Below, piece after piece: positions 1 to 8,690 of a stretch of DNA of 43,872 bases (its first letter is position 1; each line of letters begins with the position of its first letter). The position numbers were made by a program, and so were the translations under genes. Source of the DNA: an uncultured archaeon (lineage in GTDB: Archaea; Nanobdellota; Nanobdellia; Woesearchaeales; CAIVOO01). The notes beneath the pieces are model-generated. The model worked only from the letters and a program-made list of their open reading frames with translations. It did no database searches and was not told the DNA's origin. Where the stretch lies: positions 1 to 43,872 of the forward strand of contig CAIMOB010000004.1 in NCBI GenBank assembly GCA_903842985.1. Reading direction: 5' to 3'.

Positions 1-804
1 GCCTCAACATCAGGCTTCACTGCCTATTTCAGCAACGGCCTGCTGCAGTCAACCCCAAAAATAAATTCATTTGCACTGAAAATAAACAACATTCCAATAA
101 GCACTGCCACAAACCAGTTTACAAACCAGATAATTGCCGGCCAGTATGCTGTGACAACCCAGGCAGTAAACAGCACATTTTATGTATTTAAGGGAAACCC
201 AGGAGTTTACGGAATAATCTCGCCTGCGATGCCGCTCCCGGCAAAACTGGAATTCAATATAAAAGGCTATGAAAGCTATTACATAAATGCGGTTAACAGC
301 GGTTCAGTGCCGTATCCTTCAGGCTGCAGGTCATTCACAAGCGACAGAATTATTTTCTACTCAAGCAACTCAAGCCTTCTTTTTGCATTTGACATGCCTG
401 CAAGCATAAGTTTCTGCGTGCAAAACACAACAATTGATGTGGACTTTGAATTTGCGCTATCCAGCCAGATGCTTTACAAAATAGTTGAATTCTCAGAAAG
501 CCACACAAATTATCAGAAATACCTGACTCCATACATTGCAGGATTCGGCGCAAGAGAAGTGCTTGAGGGAGTTTCAAAGATTAAATTATTAAACCTGACT
601 GTTTCAAATTATGACAGGATTGTGAACAGCTGGAAAGTTACAGATTTCCAGATAAATGCATACTATGCGGGCGGGAACATAACATTTGGAAACAGCCCTC
701 CACAATCAACAAATATTTATGTGAATGAATACAGGATATTCATCATTGACAAATTTGCAAACATGGAAAAAGTACTAATTAACATAAAGAGCTGGGCAAG
801 ATGA
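1..804 (+). CDS. Secreted/surface protein, 5' end outside window
   Basis: The frame is open from base 1, so only the last 267 residues are visible; the GTG at 151 is internal and not the start. The visible part has no membrane helix. It is rich in Ser, Thr, Asn and aromatic residues, has two cysteines, and carries several N-x-S/T sequons (NST, NSS, NTT, NLT, NIT), as expected for an extracytoplasmic archaeal protein. It ends with a beta-strand pattern close to IDKFANMEKVLINIKSW. Its TGA overlaps the ATG of the next, pilin-like gene (ATGA, 801-804), so the two are translationally coupled. I infer a pilus or envelope component. The exact family is not recognised. Confidence 0.7.
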   Translation, partial: ASTSGFTAYFSNGLLQSTPKINSFALKINNIPISTATNQFTNQIIAGQYAVTTQAVNSTFYVFKGNPGVYGIISPAMPLPAKLEFNIKGYESYYINAVNSGSVPYPSGCRSFTSDRIIFYSSNSSLLFAFDMPASISFCVQNTTIDVDFEFALSSQMLYKIVEFSESHTNYQKYLTPYIAGFGAREVLEGVSKIKLLNLTVSNYDRIVNSWKVTDFQINAYYAGGNITFGNSPPQSTNIYVNEYRIFIIDKFANMEKVLINIKSWAR

Positions 805-1175
805 ACAGAAAAGGATTCATGAAAATACTGGAGGCGTCTGCTGCGCTTCTGCTGACGTTTTTAGTCATAACCTTTGTGCTGCCGAAGACGGTTACAGTCA
901 CGAAGCCAAATCCAATGAGCGTGCTGGGTGTTTTGGAGCAGGACAAGGAATTCAGGGCCTGCGTTGTTGCCGGAAATTTTACATGCACAGAATATTTTAT
1001 CGCCGAGTATCTTGGGCCGAAATACAGCTTTGCTGTTGACATCTCTGAAAATATTAACACCCTAAGAACAAACCTGCCTGAAAAAGATGTTTATGTTGAC
1101 TCAATTTATATTTCAGGCAACATTACATCATACGCACCGAGGATGGTCAAGGTTTATTACTGGGAGAAGCGATAA
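801..1175 (+). CDS. Type IV pilin-like membrane-anchored protein
   Basis: This 124-aa protein begins MNRKGFMKILEAS followed by a hydrophobic stretch to about residue 28. That matches a class III (prepilin peptidase) signal: a short basic leader ending in Lys-Gly, then Phe, a Glu at +6 and a single hydrophobic helix. The rest is a small extracytoplasmic domain with two Cys (CVVAGNFTC) and a final beta-rich part ending VKVYYWEKR, typical of archaeal pilin-like subunits. It overlaps the upstream surface-protein gene by 4 bp. A pilus or adhesin minor subunit is likely, but no pilus ATPase or prepilin peptidase gene is present in this window. Confidence 0.65.
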   Translation: MNRKGFMKILEASAALLLTFLVITFVLPKTVTVTKPNPMSVLGVLEQDKEFRACVVAGNFTCTEYFIAEYLGPKYSFAVDISENINTLRTNLPEKDVYVDSIYISGNITSYAPRMVKVYYWEKR

Positions 1176-1183
1176 CTTTAAAA
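1176..1183 (+). promoter_or_regulatory. TATA box for the 1207 gene
   Basis: CTTTAAAA is centred 27 nt upstream of the ATG at 1207. This is the distance seen before most first genes in this window and implies a leaderless transcript. Confidence 0.5.
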
Positions 1184-1206
1184 ACAAAAACACACTAAGA
1201 ATAATT

Positions 1207-1431
1207 ATGATAATAACAATAAACACAAAAGAGGATACGAAGGACGAAATCAAGCGCATAATAGCAATGCTGAGCCATATGATAAGCGAGCCTATGCAGA
1301 CATCAGCTCCTGATTTTGCTCCTCAGCCTTCTGACGGCATTTTTAATATCTTTGACCAGCCGGCTACACCGCCCCAGCCAACAACTGAAGATTCAGAAAA
1401 GCCTGGGAGGATGGAGATCTATGACTACTGA
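1207..1431 (+). CDS. Conserved small acidic protein, unknown function
   Basis: This 74-aa protein begins MIITINTKEDTKDEIKRIIAMLSHMI, an amphipathic beta-helix start. A Pro-rich low-complexity tail follows (SDGIFNIFDQPATPPQP) and the protein ends in acidic residues. The start at 1207 is chosen because a TATA box lies 27 nt upstream; the frame is open further upstream but lacks such support. The 3' end overlaps the start of the DUF2391-like membrane gene at 1421, so the pair is probably co-translated. I do not recognise a function. The Pro-rich tail suggests a protein-interaction partner, perhaps of the neighbouring membrane protein. Confidence 0.6.
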   Translation: MIITINTKEDTKDEIKRIIAMLSHMISEPMQTSAPDFAPQPSDGIFNIFDQPATPPQPTTEDSEKPGRMEIYDY

Positions 1432-1885
1432 CCAAATAAAAAAGGATGTACAGCTTCTAAAGGATAGGCTTTTGGAGCGCAAGCCCGAGAAATTCTCAAG
1501 CAAGGACATTGCCAGGGCATTTTTCGGGGCGCTTGTAATAGGTGCAACGTTTGTGTTCACGAGCGGCCTGATATCTGTTGTAAAAAATATAACCTGGGTA
1601 AATGTATTCCTTGTGATAATCTCAACCATTGTTCTTCTTATCGCTGAAATATACTTCATAGGCTGGAGCAGGGTGAAAGGCGAAAAAGGCAGAAATGTCT
1701 ATGAGTTTACCCTTAAGAGGCTTCCAACATTTTATGTCATTTCAATTTTGGTTTCATTGTTCTATACATACATATTTGGCATAAACCATCTCGTCTCGCC
1801 AGCTGAAGCTACAAAGCTTATATTCTTGATAGCAATGCCCTGCTCGATAGGTGCAGCAATCGGGGACTTGCTTAAGAAGTATTAA
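1421..1885 (+). CDS. DUF2391-like integral membrane protein
   Basis: The protein is 154 aa. A charged N-terminal segment (about residues 1-35) is followed by four hydrophobic helices at about 36-57, 62-82, 107-127 and 132-150. The order of helices and the motif AxGAxxxDLxxK near the end resemble the DUF2391 family of archaeal and cyanobacterial membrane proteins. The ATG at 1421 follows a GGAGG and lies inside the end of the upstream 74-aa gene, which argues for coupling. A clear paralogue lies at 6038-6703 on the other strand. The biochemical role is unknown. Confidence 0.65.
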   Translation: MTTDQIKKDVQLLKDRLLERKPEKFSSKDIARAFFGALVIGATFVFTSGLISVVKNITWVNVFLVIISTIVLLIAEIYFIGWSRVKGEKGRNVYEFTLKRLPTFYVISILVSLFYTYIFGINHLVSPAEATKLIFLIAMPCSIGAAIGDLLKKY

Positions 1886-1886
1886 A

Positions 1887-2294
1887 ATGAAATATGAATT
1901 TTTGGAGCATACTGCAGACGCAAAATTCAGGGCATATGGCAGGAATCTTGAAGAGTGCTTTGCAAACGCTGCAGAAGCGATGTCATCATTGATTGTAAAT
2001 CCTGAAAGTGTTTCTGCAAAAATCAGGAAATCCATAAGCATCACAGGCTCTGACCTTAAGTCGCTGCTCTACAATTTTCTTGAGCAGTTTCTTATACTCC
2101 TCGACACTGATTCATTCGTGCTCCACAAGGTTGAGAACATCAGCATAAATTCTGCAGGGAAAAAATATCTTCTAAGCGCAACGCTTGCCGGCGACAGCTC
2201 AGAAAACTACGAATTAGATACAGGAATAAAGGCAGTCACCTACAACGAGATGGAAGTCACTGAGAATCATGTCCAGGTTGTATTGGATCTTTGA
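1887..2294 (+). CDS. Archease, cofactor of the RtcB tRNA ligase
   Basis: This 135-aa protein matches the archease family in length and motifs. It has an N-terminal EHTADAKFRAYG with the metal-binding Asp11, then a helix with CFANAAEAMSSL, and a C-terminal strand ending VVLDL with the second conserved Asp134. Archease speeds guanylylation and turnover of RtcB, the ligase that joins tRNA exons after intron removal and heals RNA breaks. This fits the intron-containing tRNA at 9790. The ATG is one base after the stop of the membrane gene. The 3' end overlaps the convergent PAS gene by 38 bp. Confidence 0.93.
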   Translation: MKYEFLEHTADAKFRAYGRNLEECFANAAEAMSSLIVNPESVSAKIRKSISITGSDLKSLLYNFLEQFLILLDTDSFVLHKVENISINSAGKKYLLSATLAGDSSENYELDTGIKAVTYNEMEVTENHVQVVLDL

Positions 2295-2991
2295 TTTCCT
2301 TCATAAACGAGATATAACCCTGTTTGTCTTCAAGCAGCATAATCTCCAATTCGACTTTGACCGGGCTTCCGTCAGCCCTATTAAACCTGTACGTTTCTAT
2401 GACGCGGGTTGTTTTGCCTTCCAATAACTCCATCATCTTGCTAACAAAGCCCTTGCTATCTTCAAAAGTGGGAAATAAGTTTATTGAAAATTCCCTAATA
2501 ACCTCTTCCCTATTTTTTCCGCTTATGCTCAATGCTTTTTCATTGACATGGTTTATGTACCCATTGCCATCAGCGATTGTAACACCTACTGGAAGAGACT
2601 CCAGTACAATGTCAAGATATTTTCCTTTGTTTATTTCCTTCTGCTCCAGGGTTTTCAAATTTGTGATGTCTGTTAAAAACAGCTGGACTGCTCCATCAAT
2701 GCAATAATCTTTTAAGAAATCCCCTTTAACAGCGCTTCTAACTTCATTATTCTCAATTTCAAATTCCAATGTTGATCTATCTGACTTTCCTTCTGCAATA
2801 TCTACGAGGCAATTTAAAATTTTTAAAACATCATTTTTTCCAGCCACATAACTTGACAGGCAGGGATTGCTGTCATCGAAGTTTAAAATGCGCCTGCCAG
2901 CATTGTTTATGTAAACTATTCTATAATGCCCATCAACCACTAAAAAAGGGGCTGGCAGGTTTTCTAAATATTTTTTGGTTTCTTCTTCCAT
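2257..2991 (-). CDS. Protein with two PAS domains, no output domain
   Basis: This 244-aa cytosolic protein consists of two tandem PAS domains. The first spans about residues 5-113 (LPAPFLVVDGHYRIVYINNAG) and the second about 125-235 (ESLPVGVTIADGNGYINHVNEKAL). Each ends in a beta strand of the PAC type. A short linker at about 113-126 (LKTLEQKEINKGKYLD) looks helical. No histidine kinase, GGDEF, HTH or receiver domain follows, so it probably senses a ligand or redox state and acts through a partner protein. Its last 38 bp are antisense to the end of the archease gene. Confidence 0.75.
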   Translation of the reverse strand: MEEETKKYLENLPAPFLVVDGHYRIVYINNAGRRILNFDDSNPCLSSYVAGKNDVLKILNCLVDIAEGKSDRSTLEFEIENNEVRSAVKGDFLKDYCIDGAVQLFLTDITNLKTLEQKEINKGKYLDIVLESLPVGVTIADGNGYINHVNEKALSISGKNREEVIREFSINLFPTFEDSKGFVSKMMELLEGKTTRVIETYRFNRADGSPVKVELEIMLLEDKQGYISFMKEIKDPIQPGHDSQ

Positions 2992-3062
2992 TTTAAGAAC
3001 AAGCGCAAATGCTTGTATTTGAAATTAAATAAGACTAAAAGACTTTTAAAACTTTCGAAAGC

Positions 3063-3362
3063 CTATTTAACCAACAATCCAGTGCATCTCCAGTTTATCT
3101 CTGCTGTCCTGTTGTCTGTGTGAATAACACATGCAGGATTGCAGCCTTCCTTCTGGATATTCAAGTCAATCCACCAGGTGTTTGTGCCTTCGTTGCAGAA
3201 ATGCATCTCTTTCAGCTTGTCGCCGCATTCGCTTGCCACAGCCAGCTGCTTGGCTTCTGCCAGCTTCATTCCCTTGCACATTTCATCTTGCGTCCCTGTT
3301 TTTGCGCAGCCTGCAAGCGCAACAATCAAAACTGCAGCCAAGATATAAATTATTCTTCTCAT
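3063..3362 (-). CDS. Small Cys-rich lipoprotein
   Basis: The 99-aa protein starts MRRIIYILAAVLIVALAGCAK, an N-terminal basic region, a hydrophobic core and a lipobox LAGC with lipidated Cys19. The mature part of about 80 residues contains six further Cys (around 29, 46, 56, 74, 78 and 93) and a WWIDLNIQKEGCNPAC segment, suggesting a disulfide-stabilised extracellular domain. It is the last gene of a long minus-strand operon, 3 nt after the VIT-like transporter. The family is not recognised. A substrate-binding or envelope-protective role is a guess. Confidence 0.65.
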   Translation of the reverse strand: MRRIIYILAAVLIVALAGCAKTGTQDEMCKGMKLAEAKQLAVASECGDKLKEMHFCNEGTNTWWIDLNIQKEGCNPACVIHTDNRTAEINWRCTGLLVK

Positions 3363-3365
3363 TTT

Positions 3366-3839
3366 TCACCCCAGTGTTGCAATCCAGTTCCCAATGTAAT
3401 ATGTTGCAACAATGACAATAATTGCAATCGCCAGATGCTCAAGAATTGCATATTGCGGCCTAATTCCCCTTTGCCTGGCGAGGTAATAGCTAAAAATCGT
3501 TATCAAAGACAAGCCCCAGATAATGCTTATAAGGATTGCTGTTGAAAGCGAGAATAGCAGTACAGGCACTATGAAAGTAAGCGCAAAAAAAAGCTTTGAG
3601 AAAAATGTCGCAGCAGTAGACTCCCATATCTTCTTGCGCGAGTTCTTCAGCCCCGTCTCTTCAGAAAGATGAATGCCAAGCGAGTCAGACAACGCATCTG
3701 CAACTGCAATCATCAGTATTCCGCCAATAACAACGATTTTTGAATGGGTGCTCGAGTCAAGCCCGACAATCATGCCGAGTGTTGTTATTATCCCTGACGC
3801 AAGCCCGAAGCCAAGCCCCTTCTTGAATGAAACCCTCAC
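3366..3839 (-). CDS. VIT1/CCC1-like metal transporter-related membrane protein
   Basis: This 157-aa protein has an N-terminal segment KKGLGFGLASGIITTLGMIVGLDSS and a following GGILMIAVADALSDSLGIHLSEE. This is the pattern of the VIT/CCC1 iron/manganese transporter family: helix 1 with G-x-x-x-G-x-x-T, helix 2 with A-D-x-x-S-x-x-x-G-x-x-x-S. About four helices follow. It is shorter than typical VIT proteins (about 220 aa or more). The start is GTG at 3839, overlapping the stop of the PIN-ATPase gene (GTGA), so it is translationally coupled to it. Confidence 0.65.
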   Translation of the reverse strand: MRVSFKKGLGFGLASGIITTLGMIVGLDSSTHSKIVVIGGILMIAVADALSDSLGIHLSEETGLKNSRKKIWESTAATFFSKLFFALTFIVPVLLFSLSTAILISIIWGLSLITIFSYYLARQRGIRPQYAILEHLAIAIIVIVATYYIGNWIATLG

Positions 3840-5656
3840 AGTGCAACCTCAACATTCCTATTGAATATCAGCGCATCAAGCAGGAGCTTTCCCAGCTTGT
3901 TTGTTTTGCCGACTTTTATCTCGCCTTTTTTCCCGACATTCATTGTTACAAGATATTCGCCGGCAACATAAATATTCACGTTCTTGTTCACAAGATTAGG
4001 ATCAACTTTTATAATAACATAGTTTCCTGACTCGAATAGCTCAAACCTTACATTCTTCTTTGGCATTTCCTCTGCTGGCTTTTCTTCCATCTCCCTGATA
4101 TCAAGTCCTATGCCGAGCTTTTCCTCTATTTTTTCTATATTCTGACCGCCCTTTCCTATGATTGAGGCAATAAATTTCTCAGGAACATAGACAATTGCCT
4201 TGTTTTCAGAGGCAACCTCAACCCTGACATTGTCTGCATATTTCTGGAGCTCATTTCTTATTGTTTTTGCAGCCAGCTCCTTCAGCGGAGTTCCCTTTTC
4301 AGTCTCCTGTACAGGAACCACTACAGTTTCCTCGCCGTAGCTGTAGATTTCAAACTCAAGCTTCCCTGTCTCAAAGTCAGATACAACAACAATCGGCCTT
4401 GCAAGGTCCGCTTCTGTCATTCCGCTCGGCACCTTTACCATCATTGCTACATTGAAAACCTTTGCAACTCCGCCGTTCTTTATGAAAACCACAGTGTCAA
4501 CAACATGGGGAATCATCCCGAGCTCTATCCTCCCAAGGAATCTCTGGATTGCATCTATTGCCTTTGTTGCGTGCACAACCCCAACCATTCCTACGCCGGA
4601 CAGCCTCAGGTCAGCGAATAATTTGAAGTCATCTGTGTTTCTCATCTCATCAAAAATAGTGTAATCAGGCCTTGAAAGCAATAAAATGTCATGGATTTCC
4701 TGCGGTGTTCCGTGGGAAATTGCGTACTGTGTTATGCTGTCAGGCAGCACCAAATCCCTCGGCGCTTCAACTGTCTTCACTATCTTGTTTTTATTTGCGT
4801 AATGTTCTGCAAGCGCCTGCGCAAAAGTGCTCTTTCCCATTCCAGGCGCGCCTGCAATCAAAACACCCTCTGCCTGCTCCTCTATCCTCTTTGCAAGTTT
4901 TTCAGAAATCTTGTAATCATCAATCTGCAGTTTCTTGATTGGCTTTACAGCAGTTATCTCCCAGCCGTCTGAGAAAGGCGGCCTTGTTATCACAATCCTG
5001 TACAATCCAAGCTGGACAATTGTTGAGCCCGGCCTGTCAATCTCTATGAAGCTGTCCCTTCTCATGTTAGCTTCCTCAATTATCTCCTTTGACATCTCCT
5101 TTATTTCTTCCTGCGTCAGCTTCTTAGCTTCTTTTTTAATGAACTCCCAGTTGCCCGGCACTCCAACCTTGGCAAACGGCGGCATGTTTTCCCTTAAATG
5201 CGCGCTCATTGTCCTTGCGTCAAAGAACCTTTCTAGCATCAATTTTCTCGGCTTTATCTCCAGCTCTATGAGAATAAACTTTATTCCCTTTGCATCCGCG
5301 ACCTTTGCCTGTACCTTGTCAGCTGTTATCAGCACTGCATCGTTCTCAAAGGCAAGCTCCCTTATCAGCGAGTCAATCTCGCCCATTTTCGCGTATTTTA
5401 TCTCAGCAGGCCTAGGCCTGTTTCCGCTGAATGAGAGTTTGAAATCAAGCTTTTTGGAAATCTCCCTCAGCCTGCTTATCTCCTCAAGCCCGATTGAGCC
5501 GATTGACTTGTTCATGTTCGCCTGGTGCTCAAGCTCTGCGACAATCGCCTCATGGATTATTATCTCATCTGTGGCAAGCTCCTTTTTCTCGAGCTTCTTT
5601 GACACAATCCCTTCAATAATGACAGAAGTGTCCGGGACAAGTTTTTCTGTTTTCAT
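3836..5656 (-). CDS. PIN domain - secretion-type ATPase - KH domain protein
   Basis: The protein has 606 aa in three parts. A PIN nuclease-like domain at 1-135 has acidic residues at D9 (VPDTSVIIEG), E41, D95 and D113. A VirB11/PilT-type ATPase core at about 200-440 has Walker A GAPGMGKST (269-277) and Walker B-like DYTIFDE (331-337). A KH RNA-binding domain has its GKGG loop at 501-504. This architecture is conserved in archaea and usually annotated as a PINc/VapC-family ATPase. RNA processing or surveillance is plausible but unproven. ATGA overlap with the upstream gene and GTGA overlap with the downstream gene place it centrally in the operon. Confidence 0.9.
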   Translation of the reverse strand: MKTEKLVPDTSVIIEGIVSKKLEKKELATDEIIIHEAIVAELEHQANMNKSIGSIGLEEISRLREISKKLDFKLSFSGNRPRPAEIKYAKMGEIDSLIRELAFENDAVLITADKVQAKVADAKGIKFILIELEIKPRKLMLERFFDARTMSAHLRENMPPFAKVGVPGNWEFIKKEAKKLTQEEIKEMSKEIIEEANMRRDSFIEIDRPGSTIVQLGLYRIVITRPPFSDGWEITAVKPIKKLQIDDYKISEKLAKRIEEQAEGVLIAGAPGMGKSTFAQALAEHYANKNKIVKTVEAPRDLVLPDSITQYAISHGTPQEIHDILLLSRPDYTIFDEMRNTDDFKLFADLRLSGVGMVGVVHATKAIDAIQRFLGRIELGMIPHVVDTVVFIKNGGVAKVFNVAMMVKVPSGMTEADLARPIVVVSDFETGKLEFEIYSYGEETVVVPVQETEKGTPLKELAAKTIRNELQKYADNVRVEVASENKAIVYVPEKFIASIIGKGGQNIEKIEEKLGIGLDIREMEEKPAEEMPKKNVRFELFESGNYVIIKVDPNLVNKNVNIYVAGEYLVTMNVGKKGEIKVGKTNKLGKLLLDALIFNRNVEVAL

Positions 5657-6036
5657 GCTGCCATCCTTTGTTTCTTAAGCGCATAAATTGCCGCTTCACA
5701 AAAGTTATTGAATTTCTGTATAGATATTTTTATGTTGTCAATCATCTGATTTTTTATAATTGTGGCCTTCTCCACTTCGTAAGTTTCAACACTTGTCTGG
5801 ATGTACTCCAATTGCTTAATCTGCCCAGTCAATTGGCTTTTGATAGCTTTGTATTCTTCTTTTTTAATCTGGCCTGCAATCAGGGATTCAATCTTTTTGC
5901 AGTTTATTTCAAGAATCTTAAGAACATTGTTCATTTTTTCATAATCCCTCTCATTGGTTGTTATGCTAATCAAAAAACCGCGCATAATGTTCATTTTGCC
6001 TGTCTCCCCTTTCATTATATCTTCTACAACTTCCAT
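5653..6036 (-). CDS. Helical protein, unknown function
   Basis: This 127-aa protein is almost entirely helical, with heptad-like segments (KMNNVLKILEINCKKIESLI and EYKAIKSQLTGQIKQLEY), suggesting a coiled-coil or helical bundle. I chose the ATG at 6036 because GGGTGA lies 6 nt upstream of it; a GTG at 6045 in the same frame would overlap the previous gene by 8 bp. Its TGA overlaps the ATG of the PIN-ATPase-KH gene, so it is probably made in stoichiometry with that protein and may bind it. No known family is recognised. Confidence 0.6.
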   Translation of the reverse strand: MEVVEDIMKGETGKMNIMRGFLISITTNERDYEKMNNVLKILEINCKKIESLIAGQIKKEEYKAIKSQLTGQIKQLEYIQTSVETYEVEKATIIKNQMIDNIKISIQKFNNFCEAAIYALKKQRMAA

Positions 6037-6037
6037 T

Positions 6038-6703
6038 TTACTCACCCTTCCCTATTAAATCCGCTGTGCATGCGCCCAGTATCGCTGTCAGCGTCACTGT
6101 TGCGACCTGCTTAAAGCTTAGTATGAATGAATTCCCGAATTCCGGATGGAAAAAGTAAAGCACCAGGATAGCCATTAAAATTGAGGTTATGTATAGGACA
6201 ATTAGCCTTATCGGAAGGAATGCAAGCACCTTGACATCCTTTATTTTCCTGAAGCCAGTTACATAAAGGAAAACAGCGCCGATTATGAATGAGAGCAGAT
6301 AAAGCACCGAAGCCCTTACCATGTCCAGTTTTTCAGCAACCTCAATTCCATAAAGAAATGTGTAATGCGCAACCGAGCCAAAGAAAGCGCCGACAGCGCC
6401 TCTTGCAATGTCCTTATATGTTATTTTTCTCAGGGGATGTGTTTCAGTCTGCTTCTCTATTTCCTTCTCAAGCCTTTCAAGCTTCTTAAGTTCAGAAAGC
6501 TCCTCTTCTGTTTCGCCTTCAACCTTTTTTTCTTCAGCCAGCTCCTCTCCTTCCTCTTCCAGAACATTCTTTTCTTCTCTTTCTACGTTCTTTTCCTCTT
6601 TCAGTATCTTTCTTTGGCCTGTCAGAATTACATCAAGCTTATTGTTAATATCACCTAGGCTTGGTTTTTTTCCTCTTTTTTTCTTAGCCATATATCCCTT
6701 CAT
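6038..6703 (-). CDS. DUF2391-like membrane protein with acidic coiled-coil head
   Basis: The protein is 221 aa. A highly charged N-terminal region rich in Lys and Glu (about residues 1-95) is predicted coiled coil. Four hydrophobic segments follow from about residue 98, ending with TAILGACTADLIGKGE. The membrane half resembles the 1421-1885 protein (same DIARGAxGAxFG entry and AxGAxxxDLxxK exit), so the two are paralogues. A second in-frame ATG at 6691 (MAKKKRGKK) is an alternative start. The gene starts 7 nt after the transglutaminase stop, within the operon. Confidence 0.65.
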   Translation of the reverse strand: MKGYMAKKKRGKKPSLGDINNKLDVILTGQRKILKEEKNVEREEKNVLEEEGEELAEEKKVEGETEEELSELKKLERLEKEIEKQTETHPLRKITYKDIARGAVGAFFGSVAHYTFLYGIEVAEKLDMVRASVLYLLSFIIGAVFLYVTGFRKIKDVKVLAFLPIRLIVLYITSILMAILVLYFFHPEFGNSFILSFKQVATVTLTAILGACTADLIGKGE

Positions 6704-6710
6704 ATATTCT

Positions 6711-8690
6711 TTATTTAAAAACTTTGCTGATGCTTCTGCTTATTTTCCTGAAAAACATGCCTGTTTTCTGAAGCATATTAAGCCTGTTTAGATTAATTTC
6801 AAATTCAGCTGTTTGAGTGTACTCCCTGCTGTTTGAGTCAAAATACCTAACATTTATCTTGAAAATATTCTGCTTTGCATCAAGCTGGTTGCCGTTCATA
6901 TTCACAATAATCCGCTTGTCTGTCTCAATGTCGCTAAGGCTCCAGTGATTTTTTGAATCCTCAAAGACAAACTCAACATCTGCATTTTTGGGGAGGGAGG
7001 CAGATACTTTCTTTATTGAAAATGAAATATTAAAATCCCTGCCATAAGAGATATTTTTCGGGTAGTCTGGGTTTGCAATCTCTATCTTCGGTGTGTCAAG
7101 AACTTCAATCTGCACAGTCTTTCTCTTTAAGACATCTGTTCCAGATGCAGTGACATCAATCCTTATTGTACCTGTCTTATTAGTTTCAAGCGTGAAGTTT
7201 ATGTTTTTCTGCCTTGATATGCCCAGGTCAAATATCCCGCAGATATTCTCAAGGCACATGCTCAGATTCCTCATGAAGACATTCCCCTTGTTCTGCACTA
7301 TGCAGTCAATTGTCTTGTTCTCATAAACATAATAAGCGCTCTTTTCGGCGTAGCAGTCAATGAAGACATTCCTTGAATAGACTTTTGCAGTTTCTTCATT
7401 GAGACTTTTCAGGGTTGTTACCGCTTCCTCAAGCTTAATGGATTCAGCGTCAAAATTCGATTTGAAAGTCGCATTTGCAGACACTCCGCTGTCGCTGTAA
7501 ACAACAATGGGGAAGGTATATGCAAAGTCCCTGCTCAAATCATCTATCACACGCACCATCCAGAAGACGCTTTTCTTTTCATTTGGCTTCAGCACAATAG
7601 TCTTTTCAACTGCGTCGACATTCTCAATCTCATTTACTTTTGAAATCCCAACAGTTGTAGCAGCGTAATAATTTTCAAGGTTTTCAACAACAGCTTCTAT
7701 CGTATTGTAGGAGCCGAAGCTAACATCATCTTTTATCGGGCTCGCAGTTATTTTGATAAAATTCGCCTCCTTTGTGTAGTTGATGACTTCTGTCTTGAAC
7801 CTAAGCTTTTCAAAATCAACAGTAACATCCCTGCCGTACCACGCCAGCTGGGTTGACATCTCTTTTGCATCTTTGCTTATGCCTGCAACAATGTGCGTTG
7901 CATCGACATAGCCGAACTCGCCGTATGTTACGTCAAAAGGAACCCAGCCAGTGCCCGGAAAATAAACCTCTGCCCAGCCATGAGGCCCCCATTTCTCTGC
8001 AAATAGCTCAGAGTTTGTGTATGAAATGCCTGAGATGAATCTTGCCGGAATACCCAATGCGCGGTTTAATGCAATAAATAGGTTTGTAATTTCGTCGCAG
8101 ACGCCTTTCCTGTTGCTCAGCACCCAGGTTGCCTTCTGGCTTGCGCTTTCTGTCGCAGTTGTTATGTTGTATTCTATGTTGCTTTTCACCCACTCTGCAA
8201 GCTTTGTCTCCACAACAAACAAGTCGTCCTCGCCTTCAACAATCTGCGAAGCCAGCCCAATTATTCTTGGGTCGTCCGAATCAACCAATTCGCTTGGGCC
8301 CAGGAAGAACCCTGCGGGACCAGGGATAGCAGCTATTGGAAAGCTTGTCTTTTCTTTTATTTCTGCTCTCCTGCTGCTTGTCTTAACCACCGAATCAACC
8401 CTGTAATAATCAGTCATCTTTGGGTTTTTTATGTTGAAAATCAGGCGGTCGCCTACGGCTTCTGCATCCGGCGTTGTTGTTTGCTCAAGAACCTGCTGCT
8501 GCATCGTTTCCTTTGGGAAAAAACTTAGGTTGATGATTGCGTATTCAAGCGAGTAATCATCTTTCTGCGGAAGAATTGTCAGCGATGAGAATACCTCCTG
8601 CCTTGCAGTTATGCTGTCTGCGTAAGTAAAATCCTGAGCAGAAGCTAGCGGAAGCAACAGCAATAAAATCAACAGCGACGTTTTTTTCAT
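6711..8690 (-). CDS. Secreted transglutaminase-like cysteine protease-fold protein
   Basis: The protein has 659 aa. A cleavable Sec signal peptide spans about 1-18 (MKKTSLLILLLLLPLASAQ) and there is no C-terminal membrane anchor. The transglutaminase core is at about 155-270, with a complete triad: Cys198 in RKGVCDE, His237 in GPHGWAEVYF, and Asp253 in WVPFDVT. Several beta-sandwich repeats follow (about 310-640) that look like adhesion or CARDB-type domains. It probably modifies, cross-links or cleaves surface proteins. Its ATG overlaps the stop of the aminopeptidase gene by 4 bp. Confidence 0.85.
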   Translation of the reverse strand: MKKTSLLILLLLLPLASAQDFTYADSITARQEVFSSLTILPQKDDYSLEYAIINLSFFPKETMQQQVLEQTTTPDAEAVGDRLIFNIKNPKMTDYYRVDSVVKTSSRRAEIKEKTSFPIAAIPGPAGFFLGPSELVDSDDPRIIGLASQIVEGEDDLFVVETKLAEWVKSNIEYNITTATESASQKATWVLSNRKGVCDEITNLFIALNRALGIPARFISGISYTNSELFAEKWGPHGWAEVYFPGTGWVPFDVTYGEFGYVDATHIVAGISKDAKEMSTQLAWYGRDVTVDFEKLRFKTEVINYTKEANFIKITASPIKDDVSFGSYNTIEAVVENLENYYAATTVGISKVNEIENVDAVEKTIVLKPNEKKSVFWMVRVIDDLSRDFAYTFPIVVYSDSGVSANATFKSNFDAESIKLEEAVTTLKSLNEETAKVYSRNVFIDCYAEKSAYYVYENKTIDCIVQNKGNVFMRNLSMCLENICGIFDLGISRQKNINFTLETNKTGTIRIDVTASGTDVLKRKTVQIEVLDTPKIEIANPDYPKNISYGRDFNISFSIKKVSASLPKNADVEFVFEDSKNHWSLSDIETDKRIIVNMNGNQLDAKQNIFKINVRYFDSNSREYTQTAEFEINLNRLNMLQKTGMFFRKISRSISKVFK

